Source of the DNA: Pinibacter aurantiacus
GTDB taxonomy: Bacteria; Bacteroidota; Bacteroidia; Chitinophagales; Chitinophagaceae
Assembly: GCF_019130065.1 (NCBI RefSeq)
Contig: NZ_JAHSPG010000003.1
Span: 675,430 to 739,429, forward strand
Length of the DNA stretch: 64,000 nucleotides
Direction of reading: 5' to 3'
The position numbers were made by a program, and so were the translations under genes. Positions 43,261 to 52,187 of the stretch are shown here, one piece after another. A model generated the notes under the pieces. The model did not search any database. It saw only the letters and a program-made list of their open reading frames with translations, and was not told where the DNA came from. Every line of letters starts with the position of its first letter. The stretch's first letter is position 1.

Positions 43261-46200
43261 ATGAATAAGTTCATAAAAAGCATTATCCATTTTTCACTGC
43301 GCCACCGCTACTTCGTTTTCTTTATGACAGTAGTGCTGGTAGCAATAGGAATTTGGAGCTATAAAGAAACCCCTATCGAAACATTTCCGGATGTTACCAA
43401 TACACAGATAGTTATTATTACGCAATGGCCCGGAAGAAGTGCGGAGGAGGTAGAGAAGTTTATTACCATTCCGCTTGAAACGGTGCTGAACTCCGTACAG
43501 AAAAAAGCGAATCTTCGTACCAACTCTTCATTTGGTCTTAGTTATATCACTTTGATATTTGATGACGGAGTAGATGACGCGTTTGCACGGCAGCAGGTAA
43601 TGAGCCGTATCATTAACGCTGATCTTCCTGACAACATACAACCGGAAGTGCAGCCGCCTTACGGACCAACGGGTGAAATTTACCGCTACACTTTGCAAAG
43701 CGCTACCAAATCTGTGCATGAGCTTACAGCTTTGCAGGATTGGGTACTTGATCGCCAGTTCAAATCAGTGTCGGGTGTTGCCGATGTAAACAGTTTTGGT
43801 GGTGAAGAAAAAATATTTGAAGTAAGTGTGAACCCTGAGTTGCTGATCAAATACAACCTGAGCTCACTCGATGTATATGATGCCGTTTCAAAGAGCAACG
43901 TAAACGTGGGTGGTGATGTAATTGAAAGAAATGGCCAGGCTTATATAGTACGTGGTATTGGTTTGCTTAATAACATTGACGAAATTGAAAACATTATTAT
44001 CACGAAAATAAACGGTGTACCATTGCTGGTAAAGAATGTTGCCAATGTTATGGAAGCCGGTAAACCGCGCCTGGGAACTGTTGCGCTGAACGAAAAACGT
44101 AATCAGATTGAAGGTATTGTGGTAATGCGCAAGGGAGAAAACCCAAGTGAGGTTTTAGATCGCGTACACGAAAAAATAACGGAACTTAACAAAACCATTT
44201 TGCCAAAAGATGTGAAGATCGTTCCATTCTACGATCGTACCACATTGATGGACTTTGCCCAGGAAACGGTTATTCACAATCTTATTGAAGGTATCGTACT
44301 GGTAACGGTGATCGTATTTCTTTTCATGGCAGACTGGCGCACAACGGTGATCGTAAGTATCATCATTCCGCTGTCACTTTTGTTTGCCTTCATTTGTATG
44401 CGCATCAAAGGCATGAACGCCAACCTGCTTTCGATGGGAGCGATTGACTTTGGTATTATTATAGATGGAGCCGTCGTGATGGTGGAGGGGTTGTTTGTGG
44501 CACTCGACAAGCGGGCGCATGAAGTGGGCATGGAGAAATTCAACAAACTGGCAAAGCTTGGCCTGTTCAAGAACACCGGTGCAGAAATGGGTAAATCCAT
44601 CTTCTTCTCCAAGTTGATCATCATCACCTGTTTGATACCCATCTTCGCATTCCAGAAAGTAGAAGGTAAAATGTTCTCTCCTCTCGCCTACACTTTAGGT
44701 TTTGCATTGTTAGGAGCATTGATTCTTACACTTACGCTGGTGCCTGCATTATCAAGCATTTTGTTGAAAAAGAATGTGCGTGAAAAACACAACCCGATTG
44801 TAATTTTCTTTGAGAGCATTACACTAAAGGGTCTGAAAAAATTGTATGCCAATCAAAAGCTGAGTGTGATTATTGCATTCATCATAATGTTTGTATCATT
44901 CTTCTCGTTTAAGTTTTTGGGATCTGAATTCTTGCCGCAACTCGATGAAGGCGCACTTTGGGTGTCCGCAGAATTGCCAAGAAGCGTGTCGTTGAATGAA
45001 GCAGACAGCATCGCCGCAGAGATGAATAAAGTGATCCGCACTTTCCCTGATGTGAAAAATACTTTGACACAGGTAGGACGTACTAACGATGGTACTGATC
45101 CTAAAGGATTTTTTAACGTGCAGATCGCCGTTGATCTTACTCCTAAAAAAGAGAGAACAGATAAACTCACCACGGATGAGATCGTTGATCAAATGGATGC
45201 CAAACTGCAAAAATTCCCGGGCATTGTGTTCAACTATTCACAACCAATTCGCGATAACGTCGCGGAAGCCGTTGCGGGTGTACCGGCAGCGTTGGTAGTG
45301 AAGATCTTTGGCCAGGATTTCAACGTGCTTGATACAAGTGCAACACATGTAATGAACATTTTGAAAGGCGTGCAGGGCGTTGAGGATTTGGGTGTGATCA
45401 GAAATCTTGGTCAGCCTGAGTTCCGTATAGAATTGGACCAACAGAAAATGGCGTTCTACGGTGTTTCTACAGCCGATGCAAACGCTGTTATTGAAATGGC
45501 TATTGGTGGTAAAGCAGCCACTGAATTATTTGAAGGCGAAAGAAAATTTGATGTGCGTGTCCGTTATCAAAAAGATTACCGTGCAACACGTGAAGCAGTC
45601 GAAAACCTGATGGTGCCTGCAACAGACGGTGCCAAAGTTCCGCTGAAAGAAATTTCCAGCATCAGAACATTAACAGGCCCGGCATTTATTTACCGCGACA
45701 ATAACATGCGTTACATCACGGTGAAATTTTCGGTTCGCGGCCGCGACCTTGGAAGCACCATTGCAGAGGCACAGCAAAAAGTAAACGCAGCAACCCAACT
45801 GCCAGACGGTTATAAAATGTCATGGAACGGAGAGTTTGAAAACCAGCAGCGTGCCACAAAAACATTGGCTCGCGTAGTACCGATTTGTTTGCTCGTGATA
45901 TTCCTGATTTTGTTTGTAACATTCGGCAACTCAAAAGATGCAATTCTTACGTTAATGAACGTGCCGTTTGCATTGATTGGCGGTATTCTTGCATTGCACG
46001 TAACAGGCATCAACTTCAGCATTTCTGCCGGTATTGGGTTCATCGCCTTGTTTGGTGTCTGTATCCAGAACGGTGTGATCATGATATCGGTTTTCCGGAA
46101 AAACCTTGAAGGCGGAATGCACCTGAACGAAGCCATTCTCGAGGGCGTTCACTCTCGTGTGCGTCCGGTGGTAATGACTGCACTCATGGCGATGATCGGA

Positions 46201-46401
46201 TTGTTGCCGGCGGCAATTTCTACAGGTATCGGTTCAGAAACACAAAAACCATTGGCGATCGTAGTAATCGGAGGTTTGATTACTTCTACGCTGCTTACTT
46301 TGCTCATTCTTCCTATCATTTATGCATTGGTATTCAAATTCATGCATAGAAGTCAAAATAGAAGATTGCTGAGAAAAGCGGGTTTAATAAGCAGAAAATA
46401 G
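43261..46401 (+). CDS. Heavy-metal efflux RND pump (CzcA/CusA family)
   Basis: 1046 residues, usual length. It is a proton-driven inner-membrane trimer with 12 helices and two large periplasmic loops. Diagnostic sequences are 'ETPIETFPDVTNTQIVIITQ' near the start, 'AIDFGIIIDGAVVMVEGLFV' near residue 395, where the D...D...E pattern marks the divalent-cation (Zn/Co/Cd, HME1) group, 'GSEFLPQLDEGALWVSAELP', and 'GVHSRVRPVVMTALMAMIGL'. The usual 'VEN' is 'VEG' here. Metal specificity cannot be fixed from sequence; a CzcA-like role fits the DFG-type motif better than CusA. A terminator follows. Confidence 0.95.
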   Translation: MNKFIKSIIHFSLRHRYFVFFMTVVLVAIGIWSYKETPIETFPDVTNTQIVIITQWPGRSAEEVEKFITIPLETVLNSVQKKANLRTNSSFGLSYITLIFDDGVDDAFARQQVMSRIINADLPDNIQPEVQPPYGPTGEIYRYTLQSATKSVHELTALQDWVLDRQFKSVSGVADVNSFGGEEKIFEVSVNPELLIKYNLSSLDVYDAVSKSNVNVGGDVIERNGQAYIVRGIGLLNNIDEIENIIITKINGVPLLVKNVANVMEAGKPRLGTVALNEKRNQIEGIVVMRKGENPSEVLDRVHEKITELNKTILPKDVKIVPFYDRTTLMDFAQETVIHNLIEGIVLVTVIVFLFMADWRTTVIVSIIIPLSLLFAFICMRIKGMNANLLSMGAIDFGIIIDGAVVMVEGLFVALDKRAHEVGMEKFNKLAKLGLFKNTGAEMGKSIFFSKLIIITCLIPIFAFQKVEGKMFSPLAYTLGFALLGALILTLTLVPALSSILLKKNVREKHNPIVIFFESITLKGLKKLYANQKLSVIIAFIIMFVSFFSFKFLGSEFLPQLDEGALWVSAELPRSVSLNEADSIAAEMNKVIRTFPDVKNTLTQVGRTNDGTDPKGFFNVQIAVDLTPKKERTDKLTTDEIVDQMDAKLQKFPGIVFNYSQPIRDNVAEAVAGVPAALVVKIFGQDFNVLDTSATHVMNILKGVQGVEDLGVIRNLGQPEFRIELDQQKMAFYGVSTADANAVIEMAIGGKAATELFEGERKFDVRVRYQKDYRATREAVENLMVPATDGAKVPLKEISSIRTLTGPAFIYRDNNMRYITVKFSVRGRDLGSTIAEAQQKVNAATQLPDGYKMSWNGEFENQQRATKTLARVVPICLLVIFLILFVTFGNSKDAILTLMNVPFALIGGILALHVTGINFSISAGIGFIALFGVCIQNGVIMISVFRKNLEGGMHLNEAILEGVHSRVRPVVMTALMAMIGLLPAAISTGIGSETQKPLAIVVIGGLITSTLLTLLILPIIYALVFKFMHRSQNRRLLRKAGLISRK

Positions 46402-46426
46402 AAAATAGGATCCTTAACCCAAAACT

Positions 46427-46466
46427 AAAAAGAGCTGTCTCGTTTGAGGCAGCTCTTTTGTTTTTA
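46427..46466 (+). terminator. Rho-independent terminator of the efflux operon
   Basis: AAAAGAGCTGTCTC pairs with GAGGCAGCTCTTTT around a four-base loop, followed by GTTTTT. Confidence 0.9.
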
Positions 46467-46848
46467 CCGGCAAAAACTTCTCCCATAAATGAGCCATATC
46501 GTGGAAAAATTTTTTTTCCAATCTCGCAAACAAATTACATACCTAGGTTGTCTTATTCTGGAAAGAGTCATAGAATCGTCAGGAATGTCCTTTTTTATTT
46601 CCCAAAAACGGAAGATGTGTGGTTATACGGACGGAAAAAATGGGCCGCTCCACGAAGAGACTTACGACGCAATCCATACTTTTTGCAAACTTCAAAACTC
46701 AACTTGCGCGTTGCATCAACAAGCTATTGAGCGTAATTCCACAAAACTGATTAGCTAGCCCCAGAGCCGCTGCCCATTGATTTCACGGAATTTATAAATC
46801 CGCGTCCATGTTGCACGGATTAAATAGTCAATAGCAATCTCTAATCAT
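46467..46848. other. Intergenic region, 382 bases, before the electron-transfer operon
   Basis: Two overlapping frames of 89-90 codons run across it but lack any domain, signal or usual codon character. A perfect inverted pair AATCCG / CGGATT (46797-46802 and 46816-46821) lies 28-52 bases before the Tat protein start and might be an operator. No exact TAnnTTTG promoter is seen. Confidence 0.45.
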
Positions 46849-47091
46849 ATGCCTACAAAAAATAATCGACGAAAGTTCATTAAGTCGGTCATCGTCGCGG
46901 GCACCACAATCGGTGTCGGCGCTCCACTACTGCATCATCTACAATCGGAAGAGACTTCCATGGTGCCAATGCTGATGCCAGACGGCACATTGGTAATGGT
47001 AAAAAAGTCTGCACTTGAGCAAAATACCGTTGCAAAAAAAGCCACGGAAAAAGAAGTCTTCGACTGGATGAATGATGCACACAAAAAATGA
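46849..47091 (+). CDS. Small Tat-signal protein
   Basis: 80 residues. The N-terminus has a twin-arginine motif, 'NNRRKFIKSVIVAGTTIGVG', then 'MVPMLMPDGTLVMVKKSALE' and a helical tail. The same arrangement, a Tat signal followed by 'VKLLSPDGKIVEVDSSMI', begins the four-cluster ferredoxin encoded at 49814 in the same operon. It may be a partner or assembly factor exported by the same route. No cofactor ligands are seen (no Cys). Family not recognised. Confidence 0.75.
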   Translation: MPTKNNRRKFIKSVIVAGTTIGVGAPLLHHLQSEETSMVPMLMPDGTLVMVKKSALEQNTVAKKATEKEVFDWMNDAHKK

Positions 47092-47140
47092 CCTGCTTTT
47101 AAGAGTTTAACTAAAATTCTTCATATCCAAATTGACCGCC

Positions 47141-47809
47141 ATGAACCTAAAAGTAAAAATCTCGGCGATAAGCGTTACGCTTATAATAACCTTCTTGTTT
47201 TACGTTATTTCCTGCACACACAAGGATGAGCTCGTGCCAAGTGGCGGCGGCGGCGGCGGTCCTATCACCCGTGGCGACCAACACGTTGACAACGCAGCCG
47301 GCTTCGACAAAGCCCACTCCAACGTTAACTGGTCAACCAAGTACCTAGGCTCGGTTTCAGCCCTAACGGGACGTTTCAATACGTTCCATATTACCCGGTT
47401 CAAATTCTGGGAAGAAAACCCGGACAGCATCTATTTCACGGCGGATGTATGGCTGAACTCAGTTAACACCAGTGAACCGGCAAGAGACGGCGGATGTTTG
47501 CTTGCAACATTTGGTACCGCAGCTGGCGCAGGTGCGGTAGACAGTAACATGGCAGTAATCAAAAGCAAGAAAGTTGTATTCAGCACAACAGATAAAGGCT
47601 ACATCGTAACTGCCGATTTCACCTTCCATAAAGTAACCAAAGAAATTACTGCCAAGCTAAGCTATGATGGAAAAGCAGAGCAGGGAACACAGGACACCTA
47701 CGGATTCAGCCTGGATTTTTCCATCCTCGCCCTTTCTGATTTCGGCATTGTATCAACCAGTATTGGTGATAACGTAGACATTATCTGTAATGCGGCGATT
47801 AAGTTCTGA
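47141..47809 (+). CDS. YceI-like lipoprotein
   Basis: 222 residues from the ATG at 47141; a TTG at 47132 is less likely. The lipobox 'FYVISCTHKD' is followed by a Gly-rich linker. The YceI-like barrel has 'FDKAHSNVNWSTKYLGSVSA', 'FNTFHITRFKFWEENPDSIY', 'FTADVWLNSVNTSEPARDGG' and 'VTADFTFHKVTKEITAKLSY', which match the YceI pattern though more divergent than the 32173-32712 protein. It would bind an isoprenoid such as a quinone on the outer face of a membrane. First cassette gene with clear homology to cassette 1. Confidence 0.85.
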   Translation: MNLKVKISAISVTLIITFLFYVISCTHKDELVPSGGGGGGPITRGDQHVDNAAGFDKAHSNVNWSTKYLGSVSALTGRFNTFHITRFKFWEENPDSIYFTADVWLNSVNTSEPARDGGCLLATFGTAAGAGAVDSNMAVIKSKKVVFSTTDKGYIVTADFTFHKVTKEITAKLSYDGKAEQGTQDTYGFSLDFSILALSDFGIVSTSIGDNVDIICNAAIKF

Positions 47810-47860
47810 CGCCACAACACATGTTAAACACCATTTAATGACTAACGCAAAATATCAATT

Positions 47861-48241
47861 ATGAAAGTCAGAAAAATATATTGGGTGATGGCAATGTTAA
47901 TAATGGCACTGACAACAGGCTGTTACTACGATGTTATCACTCCGCCCGATCCTAACGCACCTCCACAAAACGTAAGTTTCAGTAACGACCTCCAGCCCAT
48001 TTTTAACACGAACTGCGCTACAACCGGCTGCCATGGCGATGGGGGACATAATCCAATCTTAACAGCAGATAAGTCTTACAATGCACTAATGTCGGGAGGG
48101 TTTGTAAATACAACCATTCCCACAGAAAGTATTTTGTACCAGGAGATTAACAATGGCTTGATGCCTCCAACCGGCAAGCTGCCACAAACTCAGATACAAA
48201 TGGTGCTGGACTGGATCAAAATAGGCGCTCCTAATAACTAA
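47861..48241 (+). CDS. Cytochrome c-like lipoprotein with CX4CH haem motif
   Basis: 126 residues. Lipobox 'MALTTGCYYD'. The mature part reads 'NDLQPIFNTNCATTGCHGDG', in which the haem motif is C-A-T-T-G-C-H, a CX4CH variant, followed by 'GLMPPTGKLPQTQIQMVLDW', whose Met may be the sixth ligand. This form of small cytochrome is frequent in Bacteroidota lipoproteins. It lies 51 bases after the YceI-like gene and 22 before the DUF5777 gene. Confidence 0.88.
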   Translation: MKVRKIYWVMAMLIMALTTGCYYDVITPPDPNAPPQNVSFSNDLQPIFNTNCATTGCHGDGGHNPILTADKSYNALMSGGFVNTTIPTESILYQEINNGLMPPTGKLPQTQIQMVLDWIKIGAPNN

Positions 48242-48263
48242 CTACATCGTAAAAAACGCACAA

Positions 48264-49226
48264 ATGAAAGCACACACAACACTATATAACCGGTCACATA
48301 AAGCTGCCTTAGTATTGTTTTGCTTGCTGGGATGCCTGAATTTTTTGAATGCGCAAGACTCCACTGCAGTGAAAGAGGAAGCAACAGAAGCCGCCGCAGC
48401 AGCACCCAAAAAAAGTAAGCCGGTGCCAAATACATTTGAAAACATCTGGCTGCTGGATAACCAGTCTGTAATGGTGCCCACAAAAGGGTCGTTCCAGCTT
48501 GATTTCATGCACCGCTTCGGAACTATTGATGGAGGCTACCAGAGCCTGTTTGGTCTTTTTGGTGGTATCAATATCCGCATTGGAGCTGACTATGTGCCAA
48601 GAGAAGATTTAATGGTCGGACTTTCCCTGACAGAATACAACCTAACATGGGAAGGTTATGTAAAATATGCGGGCCTCAAGCAAACAAAAGATAATAAAAT
48701 TCCCGTGAGTGTAACCTACTACGGCAACATGTCTGTCGATACAAGATCAGACCCAACCGGCGGTCTTTACCCGCATGGTACGGATCGCCTGATGTTCTTT
48801 AATCAAATAATTATTGCCAGAAAGTTCGGCGACAGATTTTCCATACAGGTGGCGCCAAGCCTCACACACGTGAACGTGGTGCAAGGCTACTATCCCGGAG
48901 ACACCACTGCAGATGGAAAGAGCGTGCTCGGCAAAGAAATGAAACACGACCATTTTGCAATAGCTGTTTCAGGAAAAGTAAAATTGAACAACACGCTCAA
49001 CCTTCTGCTGAACTATGACCAGCCACTCACAAAACATTTAACAAACAACCCAAATCCAAACCTTTCTGCAGGGCTTGAAATCAATACCACCGGGCACACG
49101 TTCCAGGTATTGGTGGGCAACTATCGTTATATAACACCGTCGAGAAATAATTACTATAACAACAATGATTACAAAGATGGGCAGTGGTTGATCGGCTTTA
49201 ACATGACGCGGCTTTGGAACTGGTAG
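48264..49226 (+). CDS. DUF5777 family beta-barrel protein (cassette 2)
   Basis: 320 residues. The signal peptide ends 'NFLNAQ'. After a short linker come DUF5777-type strands: 'GSFQLDFMHRFGTIDGGYQS', 'NIRIGADYVPREDLMVGLSL', 'QIIIARKFGDRFSIQVAPSL' and 'TTGHTFQVLVGNYRY', ending 'LIGFNMTRLWNW'. It is a paralogue of the 32865-33779 product. Its place between a lipoprotein cytochrome and a periplasmic cytochrome c suggests an outer-membrane pore used with them. Confidence 0.87.
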   Translation: MKAHTTLYNRSHKAALVLFCLLGCLNFLNAQDSTAVKEEATEAAAAAPKKSKPVPNTFENIWLLDNQSVMVPTKGSFQLDFMHRFGTIDGGYQSLFGLFGGINIRIGADYVPREDLMVGLSLTEYNLTWEGYVKYAGLKQTKDNKIPVSVTYYGNMSVDTRSDPTGGLYPHGTDRLMFFNQIIIARKFGDRFSIQVAPSLTHVNVVQGYYPGDTTADGKSVLGKEMKHDHFAIAVSGKVKLNNTLNLLLNYDQPLTKHLTNNPNPNLSAGLEINTTGHTFQVLVGNYRYITPSRNNYYNNNDYKDGQWLIGFNMTRLWNW

Positions 49227-49263
49227 AAACATATTCTTTATCAATACACCTCAAAACAAGTTT

Positions 49264-49674
49264 ATGAAAACAAAAACACTAAGTGTCCTTTTACTGATGA
49301 CAACATTTATCGTGGTTGTAAGTTTTACTTTTTCAAAACAACAACCAAAACCATGGCCGGTTCCTGATAAGAACGCTAAGATGGCCAACCCTATTAAAGC
49401 TGACGCCTCTTCTATTAATACAGGTAAAGCTTCATGGGCAAAAAACTGCGCGTCATGTCATGGCAAAATGGGCAAGGGAGACGGATCAAAAGCAGCGAAA
49501 TTAACCACGCATCCGGGAGACTTTTCTGCTGCGGCAACACAAAGTCAATCAGACGGAGCGCTGTTTTATAAAATAAGCGAAGGGAGAGATGATATGCCTG
49601 GATTTAAAAAGAAAATTTCTGACGAAGACGAAATATGGAGTCTTGTAAACTACATACGCACTTTTAAGAAATAG
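49264..49674 (+). CDS. Periplasmic class I cytochrome c
   Basis: 136 residues with an N-terminal signal or anchor helix (LLLMTTFIVVVSFTF). One haem motif, 'WAKNCASCHGKMGKGDGSKA', with a probable axial Met in 'GRDDMPGFKKKI', and the C-terminal helix 'DEDEIWSLVNYIRTFKK'. These are the normal features of a mono-haem electron carrier. It lies 37 bases after the DUF5777 gene. A repeat of about 130 bases separates it from the ferredoxin subunit gene. Confidence 0.95.
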   Translation: MKTKTLSVLLLMTTFIVVVSFTFSKQQPKPWPVPDKNAKMANPIKADASSINTGKASWAKNCASCHGKMGKGDGSKAAKLTTHPGDFSAAATQSQSDGALFYKISEGRDDMPGFKKKISDEDEIWSLVNYIRTFKK

Positions 49675-49806
49675 TTGAAAATTGAAAATTGAAAGTTGAA
49701 AATGAATCGCCGTAGGGGCGAATCGCATTCGCCTTCAAGACATACCCCATTTTCAACTTTCAATTTTCAATTCCATTTTCAACTTTCAACTTTCAATTTT
49801 CAATTT
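49674..49806. repeat. GTTGAAAATTGAAAG-type inverted repeat with GTAGGGGCGAATCG core
   Basis: The left arm (49674-49703) has GTTGAAAATTGAAAATTGAA words and the right side (49749-49806) their complements. A core at 49712-49733 is identical over 22 bases to 22613-22634. The left arm starts on the last base of the cytochrome stop codon. Confidence 0.75.
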
Positions 49807-49813
49807 GTATTCC

Positions 49814-50770
49814 ATGGATTCAAATAATAACGAATCGAATGATTCGCGTAGAGATTTCCTGCGAAAGGGTTTTGTAGCTACTGCCGCTGTAGCGACGGGT
49901 GTGGGACTATTGGAAACGGCGTGCAAGGACACAAAGCCCAAAACAGGCGATAAGGTGAAACTGCTTTCTCCTGATGGCAAAATAGTGGAAGTAGATTCAT
50001 CAATGATCAATCCTGCGATACCGGACTCACTCCTTTCCAAACACAATGTGCGTGAGGGTGTGCCCGGTAAAAAGTTTGTAATGGTGATTGATCTTTCCAG
50101 GTGCAAGAATGCAGGCAAATGCAAAAGCGCCTGTTCAAAGATGCACTACCTCCCAGACAATCGCAGCTACATCAAGATCAACAAAATGCAGGATTCTGAC
50201 AAGGCGTCTCCTTACTGGATGCCTACACCATGCTTTCACTGCGACAATCCGCCGTGTGTAAAAGTATGTCCGGTCGGCGCCACTTTTAAATTGACGGATG
50301 GAATTGTAGGCATAGACAACGATCGCTGTATCGGTTGCAGATTCTGCATGGTAGCTTGTCCATATTCTGCAAGGGTTTTCAACTGGGATACTGAATACCA
50401 GTTGAACATTACCCAGATGAATGAAATAAAGCCACACGCGGCCTGCAGCACACACGTTACGGGCACAGTAGAGAAGTGCGACTTCTGCCCTACCCAGACA
50501 GCAAAAAATGAACTGCCGGATTGTGTGCAAGCCTGCCCCAACGGTGTATTCTATTTTGGCGATGAAGTAGAAGATGTGGTAAGCAACGGTGATGAAACTG
50601 TTCGACTGAGCCAGTTATTAAAAGATAAGTCTGGTTACAGATACCTCGAAGATCTGGGAACCAAACCAAGGGTTTATTATCTGCCTCCTGTAAACAGACA
50701 ATTTCCTTTTAAAGATGCAGAAGTACCGCCAGATGCAGAAGGACAAACCACTCATCAGTCAGGCCATTAA
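49814..50770 (+). CDS. Tat-exported four [4Fe-4S] cluster ferredoxin subunit (DmsB/PsrB/NrfC-like)
   Basis: 318 residues from the ATG at 49814; an upstream TTG at 49805 is in repeat DNA. The Tat signal is 'SRRDFLRKGFVATAAVATGV'. Four Cys clusters follow: 'CKNAGKCKSACSKMH', 'CFHCDNPPCVKVCPVGA', 'CIGCRFCMVACPYSAR', and 'CDFCPTQTAKNELPDCVQAC'. This is the electron-wire subunit of complex iron-sulfur molybdoenzyme-type complexes, pairing with the NrfD protein encoded next. No molybdopterin catalytic subunit is encoded in the operon, so the electron acceptor is probably the cytochromes upstream. Confidence 0.93.
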   Translation: MDSNNNESNDSRRDFLRKGFVATAAVATGVGLLETACKDTKPKTGDKVKLLSPDGKIVEVDSSMINPAIPDSLLSKHNVREGVPGKKFVMVIDLSRCKNAGKCKSACSKMHYLPDNRSYIKINKMQDSDKASPYWMPTPCFHCDNPPCVKVCPVGATFKLTDGIVGIDNDRCIGCRFCMVACPYSARVFNWDTEYQLNITQMNEIKPHAACSTHVTGTVEKCDFCPTQTAKNELPDCVQACPNGVFYFGDEVEDVVSNGDETVRLSQLLKDKSGYRYLEDLGTKPRVYYLPPVNRQFPFKDAEVPPDAEGQTTHQSGH

Positions 50771-50834
50771 CCAGTGATCGAATTACTAAGCAATGCGGCA
50801 CTGTTAATTCTTAATTATTAATTATTAATTACAA

Positions 50835-52187
50835 ATGGAACCGGTAAAAATAAAGTTGGATAAATCGAATCAGCTGCTCACGGATTTGATGCCGAAAAAA
50901 TTCAACGCTTCGGGCAAGTTATGGGTGGGCCTCCTGCTGGTAATCGTTGTGATTGGCTTTTTTGCCTACATCCGGCAATTGCAGAAGGGCCTTGTTGTAA
51001 CCGATATGCGCGATTTTACTTCGTGGGGAATATACATATCCAACTTCGTTTTTTTTGTTGCCATAAGCCTCGTTGGTTCGCTCGTGAGTGCCATTCTTAA
51101 ACTCGCCAATGTAAAATGGCGCACACCACTTGTGCGCATTTCAGAAATAATTGCCGTGGCTGCAATATTCTTTGCTGCTATCATCATCATTGTGGACATG
51201 GGAAGACCCGAAAGATTCTGGCACCTCTTTGCGTTTGGAAGAATTCAATCGCCTATTCTTTGGGATGTTATTGTTATCACCACTTATCTTGTTGTAAGCA
51301 GTTTGTTGCTTTACATTCCCCTGCTTCCGGACATTGCTATTTGCCGCGACCTGACTCCCGCGTCTTCCAAATTCAAAAAATGGTTTTACACCTTCCTCGC
51401 CTTGAACTGGAGGGGTACTGCGCAACAATATACGCTTATACACAAATGTATCAATGTGCTTGCGGTGCTTGTTGTTCCCCTTGCGTTAGGCATTCACACC
51501 GTTACTTCATGGTTGTTTGCAACAACCTATAGAGCCGGTTGGGATAGCTCCAACTTCGGCCCTTATTTTGTTGCCGGTGCATTCCAGGCTGGTTGCGCAG
51601 GTGTAATTGCCGTTACATACGTTTTGAGGAATCATTATAGCTTAAAAAAATACATCACAACAAAACATTTTGACAACATGGCAAAACTATTGGTGCTGTT
51701 GTCATTGGTCTATCTCTATTTCAACATCAACGAATATTTGGTGCCGGGTTATAAAATGAAAACGGTAGATGGCGAACATCTTAAATCCCTGTTCACTGGC
51801 CACTATGCGCCGTTGTTTTGGAGCGTGCAGATATTCGGCATGATAGTTCCCATCGTTGTTATGCTATTTAAAAAAGGAAGAGCGCCACTTCCAGTATTTA
51901 TCGTTTCCCTCATGGTGGTGGTTGGTGCATGGTTCAAGCGTTTTCTCATTGTAGTTCCTACGCTTCTTCACCCTTTCATCCCCATTCAGAACGTTCCTGC
52001 ATCGTGGCACACTTATATGCCAACGTGGGAAGAGTGGGCCATTACAGCGGCATCACTGGCCGGTGCGCTGTTGGTTATTACTTTTTTTGTAAGACTGTTC
52101 CCTATCATTTCAATTTGGGAAATGACCGAAGAGCAGCAAACACCTCAAACTGATGAACAAACTAATTTGTATGAAGCTAAAGCTTAA
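50835..52187 (+). CDS. nrfD: NrfD/PsrC family quinol-oxidising membrane subunit
   Basis: 450 residues, about ten membrane helices. Family landmarks are 'GIYISNFVFFVAISLVGSLV', 'VDMGRPERFWHLFAFGRIQS' and 'GIHTVTSWLFATTYRAGWDS'. NrfD-type proteins exchange electrons with the quinone pool and hand them to a four-cluster ferredoxin. The long loop near 325-350 ('GHYAPLFWSVQIFGM') and 'PTLLHPFIPIQNVPASWHTY' resemble the alternative complex III and MolR-type branch. The stop overlaps the next gene by 17 bases. Confidence 0.93.
   Translation: MEPVKIKLDKSNQLLTDLMPKKFNASGKLWVGLLLVIVVIGFFAYIRQLQKGLVVTDMRDFTSWGIYISNFVFFVAISLVGSLVSAILKLANVKWRTPLVRISEIIAVAAIFFAAIIIIVDMGRPERFWHLFAFGRIQSPILWDVIVITTYLVVSSLLLYIPLLPDIAICRDLTPASSKFKKWFYTFLALNWRGTAQQYTLIHKCINVLAVLVVPLALGIHTVTSWLFATTYRAGWDSSNFGPYFVAGAFQAGCAGVIAVTYVLRNHYSLKKYITTKHFDNMAKLLVLLSLVYLYFNINEYLVPGYKMKTVDGEHLKSLFTGHYAPLFWSVQIFGMIVPIVVMLFKKGRAPLPVFIVSLMVVVGAWFKRFLIVVPTLLHPFIPIQNVPASWHTYMPTWEEWAITAASLAGALLVITFFVRLFPIISIWEMTEEQQTPQTDEQTNLYEAKA

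Noticed and set aside
46458..46758. Two overlapping frames of 90 and 89 codons after the efflux terminator
   Set aside because: They overlap each other in different frames, one starts inside the terminator, and neither has a signal, domain or plausible composition.
49805..49813. TTG start for the ferredoxin subunit
   Set aside because: The TTG is in repeat DNA and only adds three residues before the ATG that begins the Tat leader.
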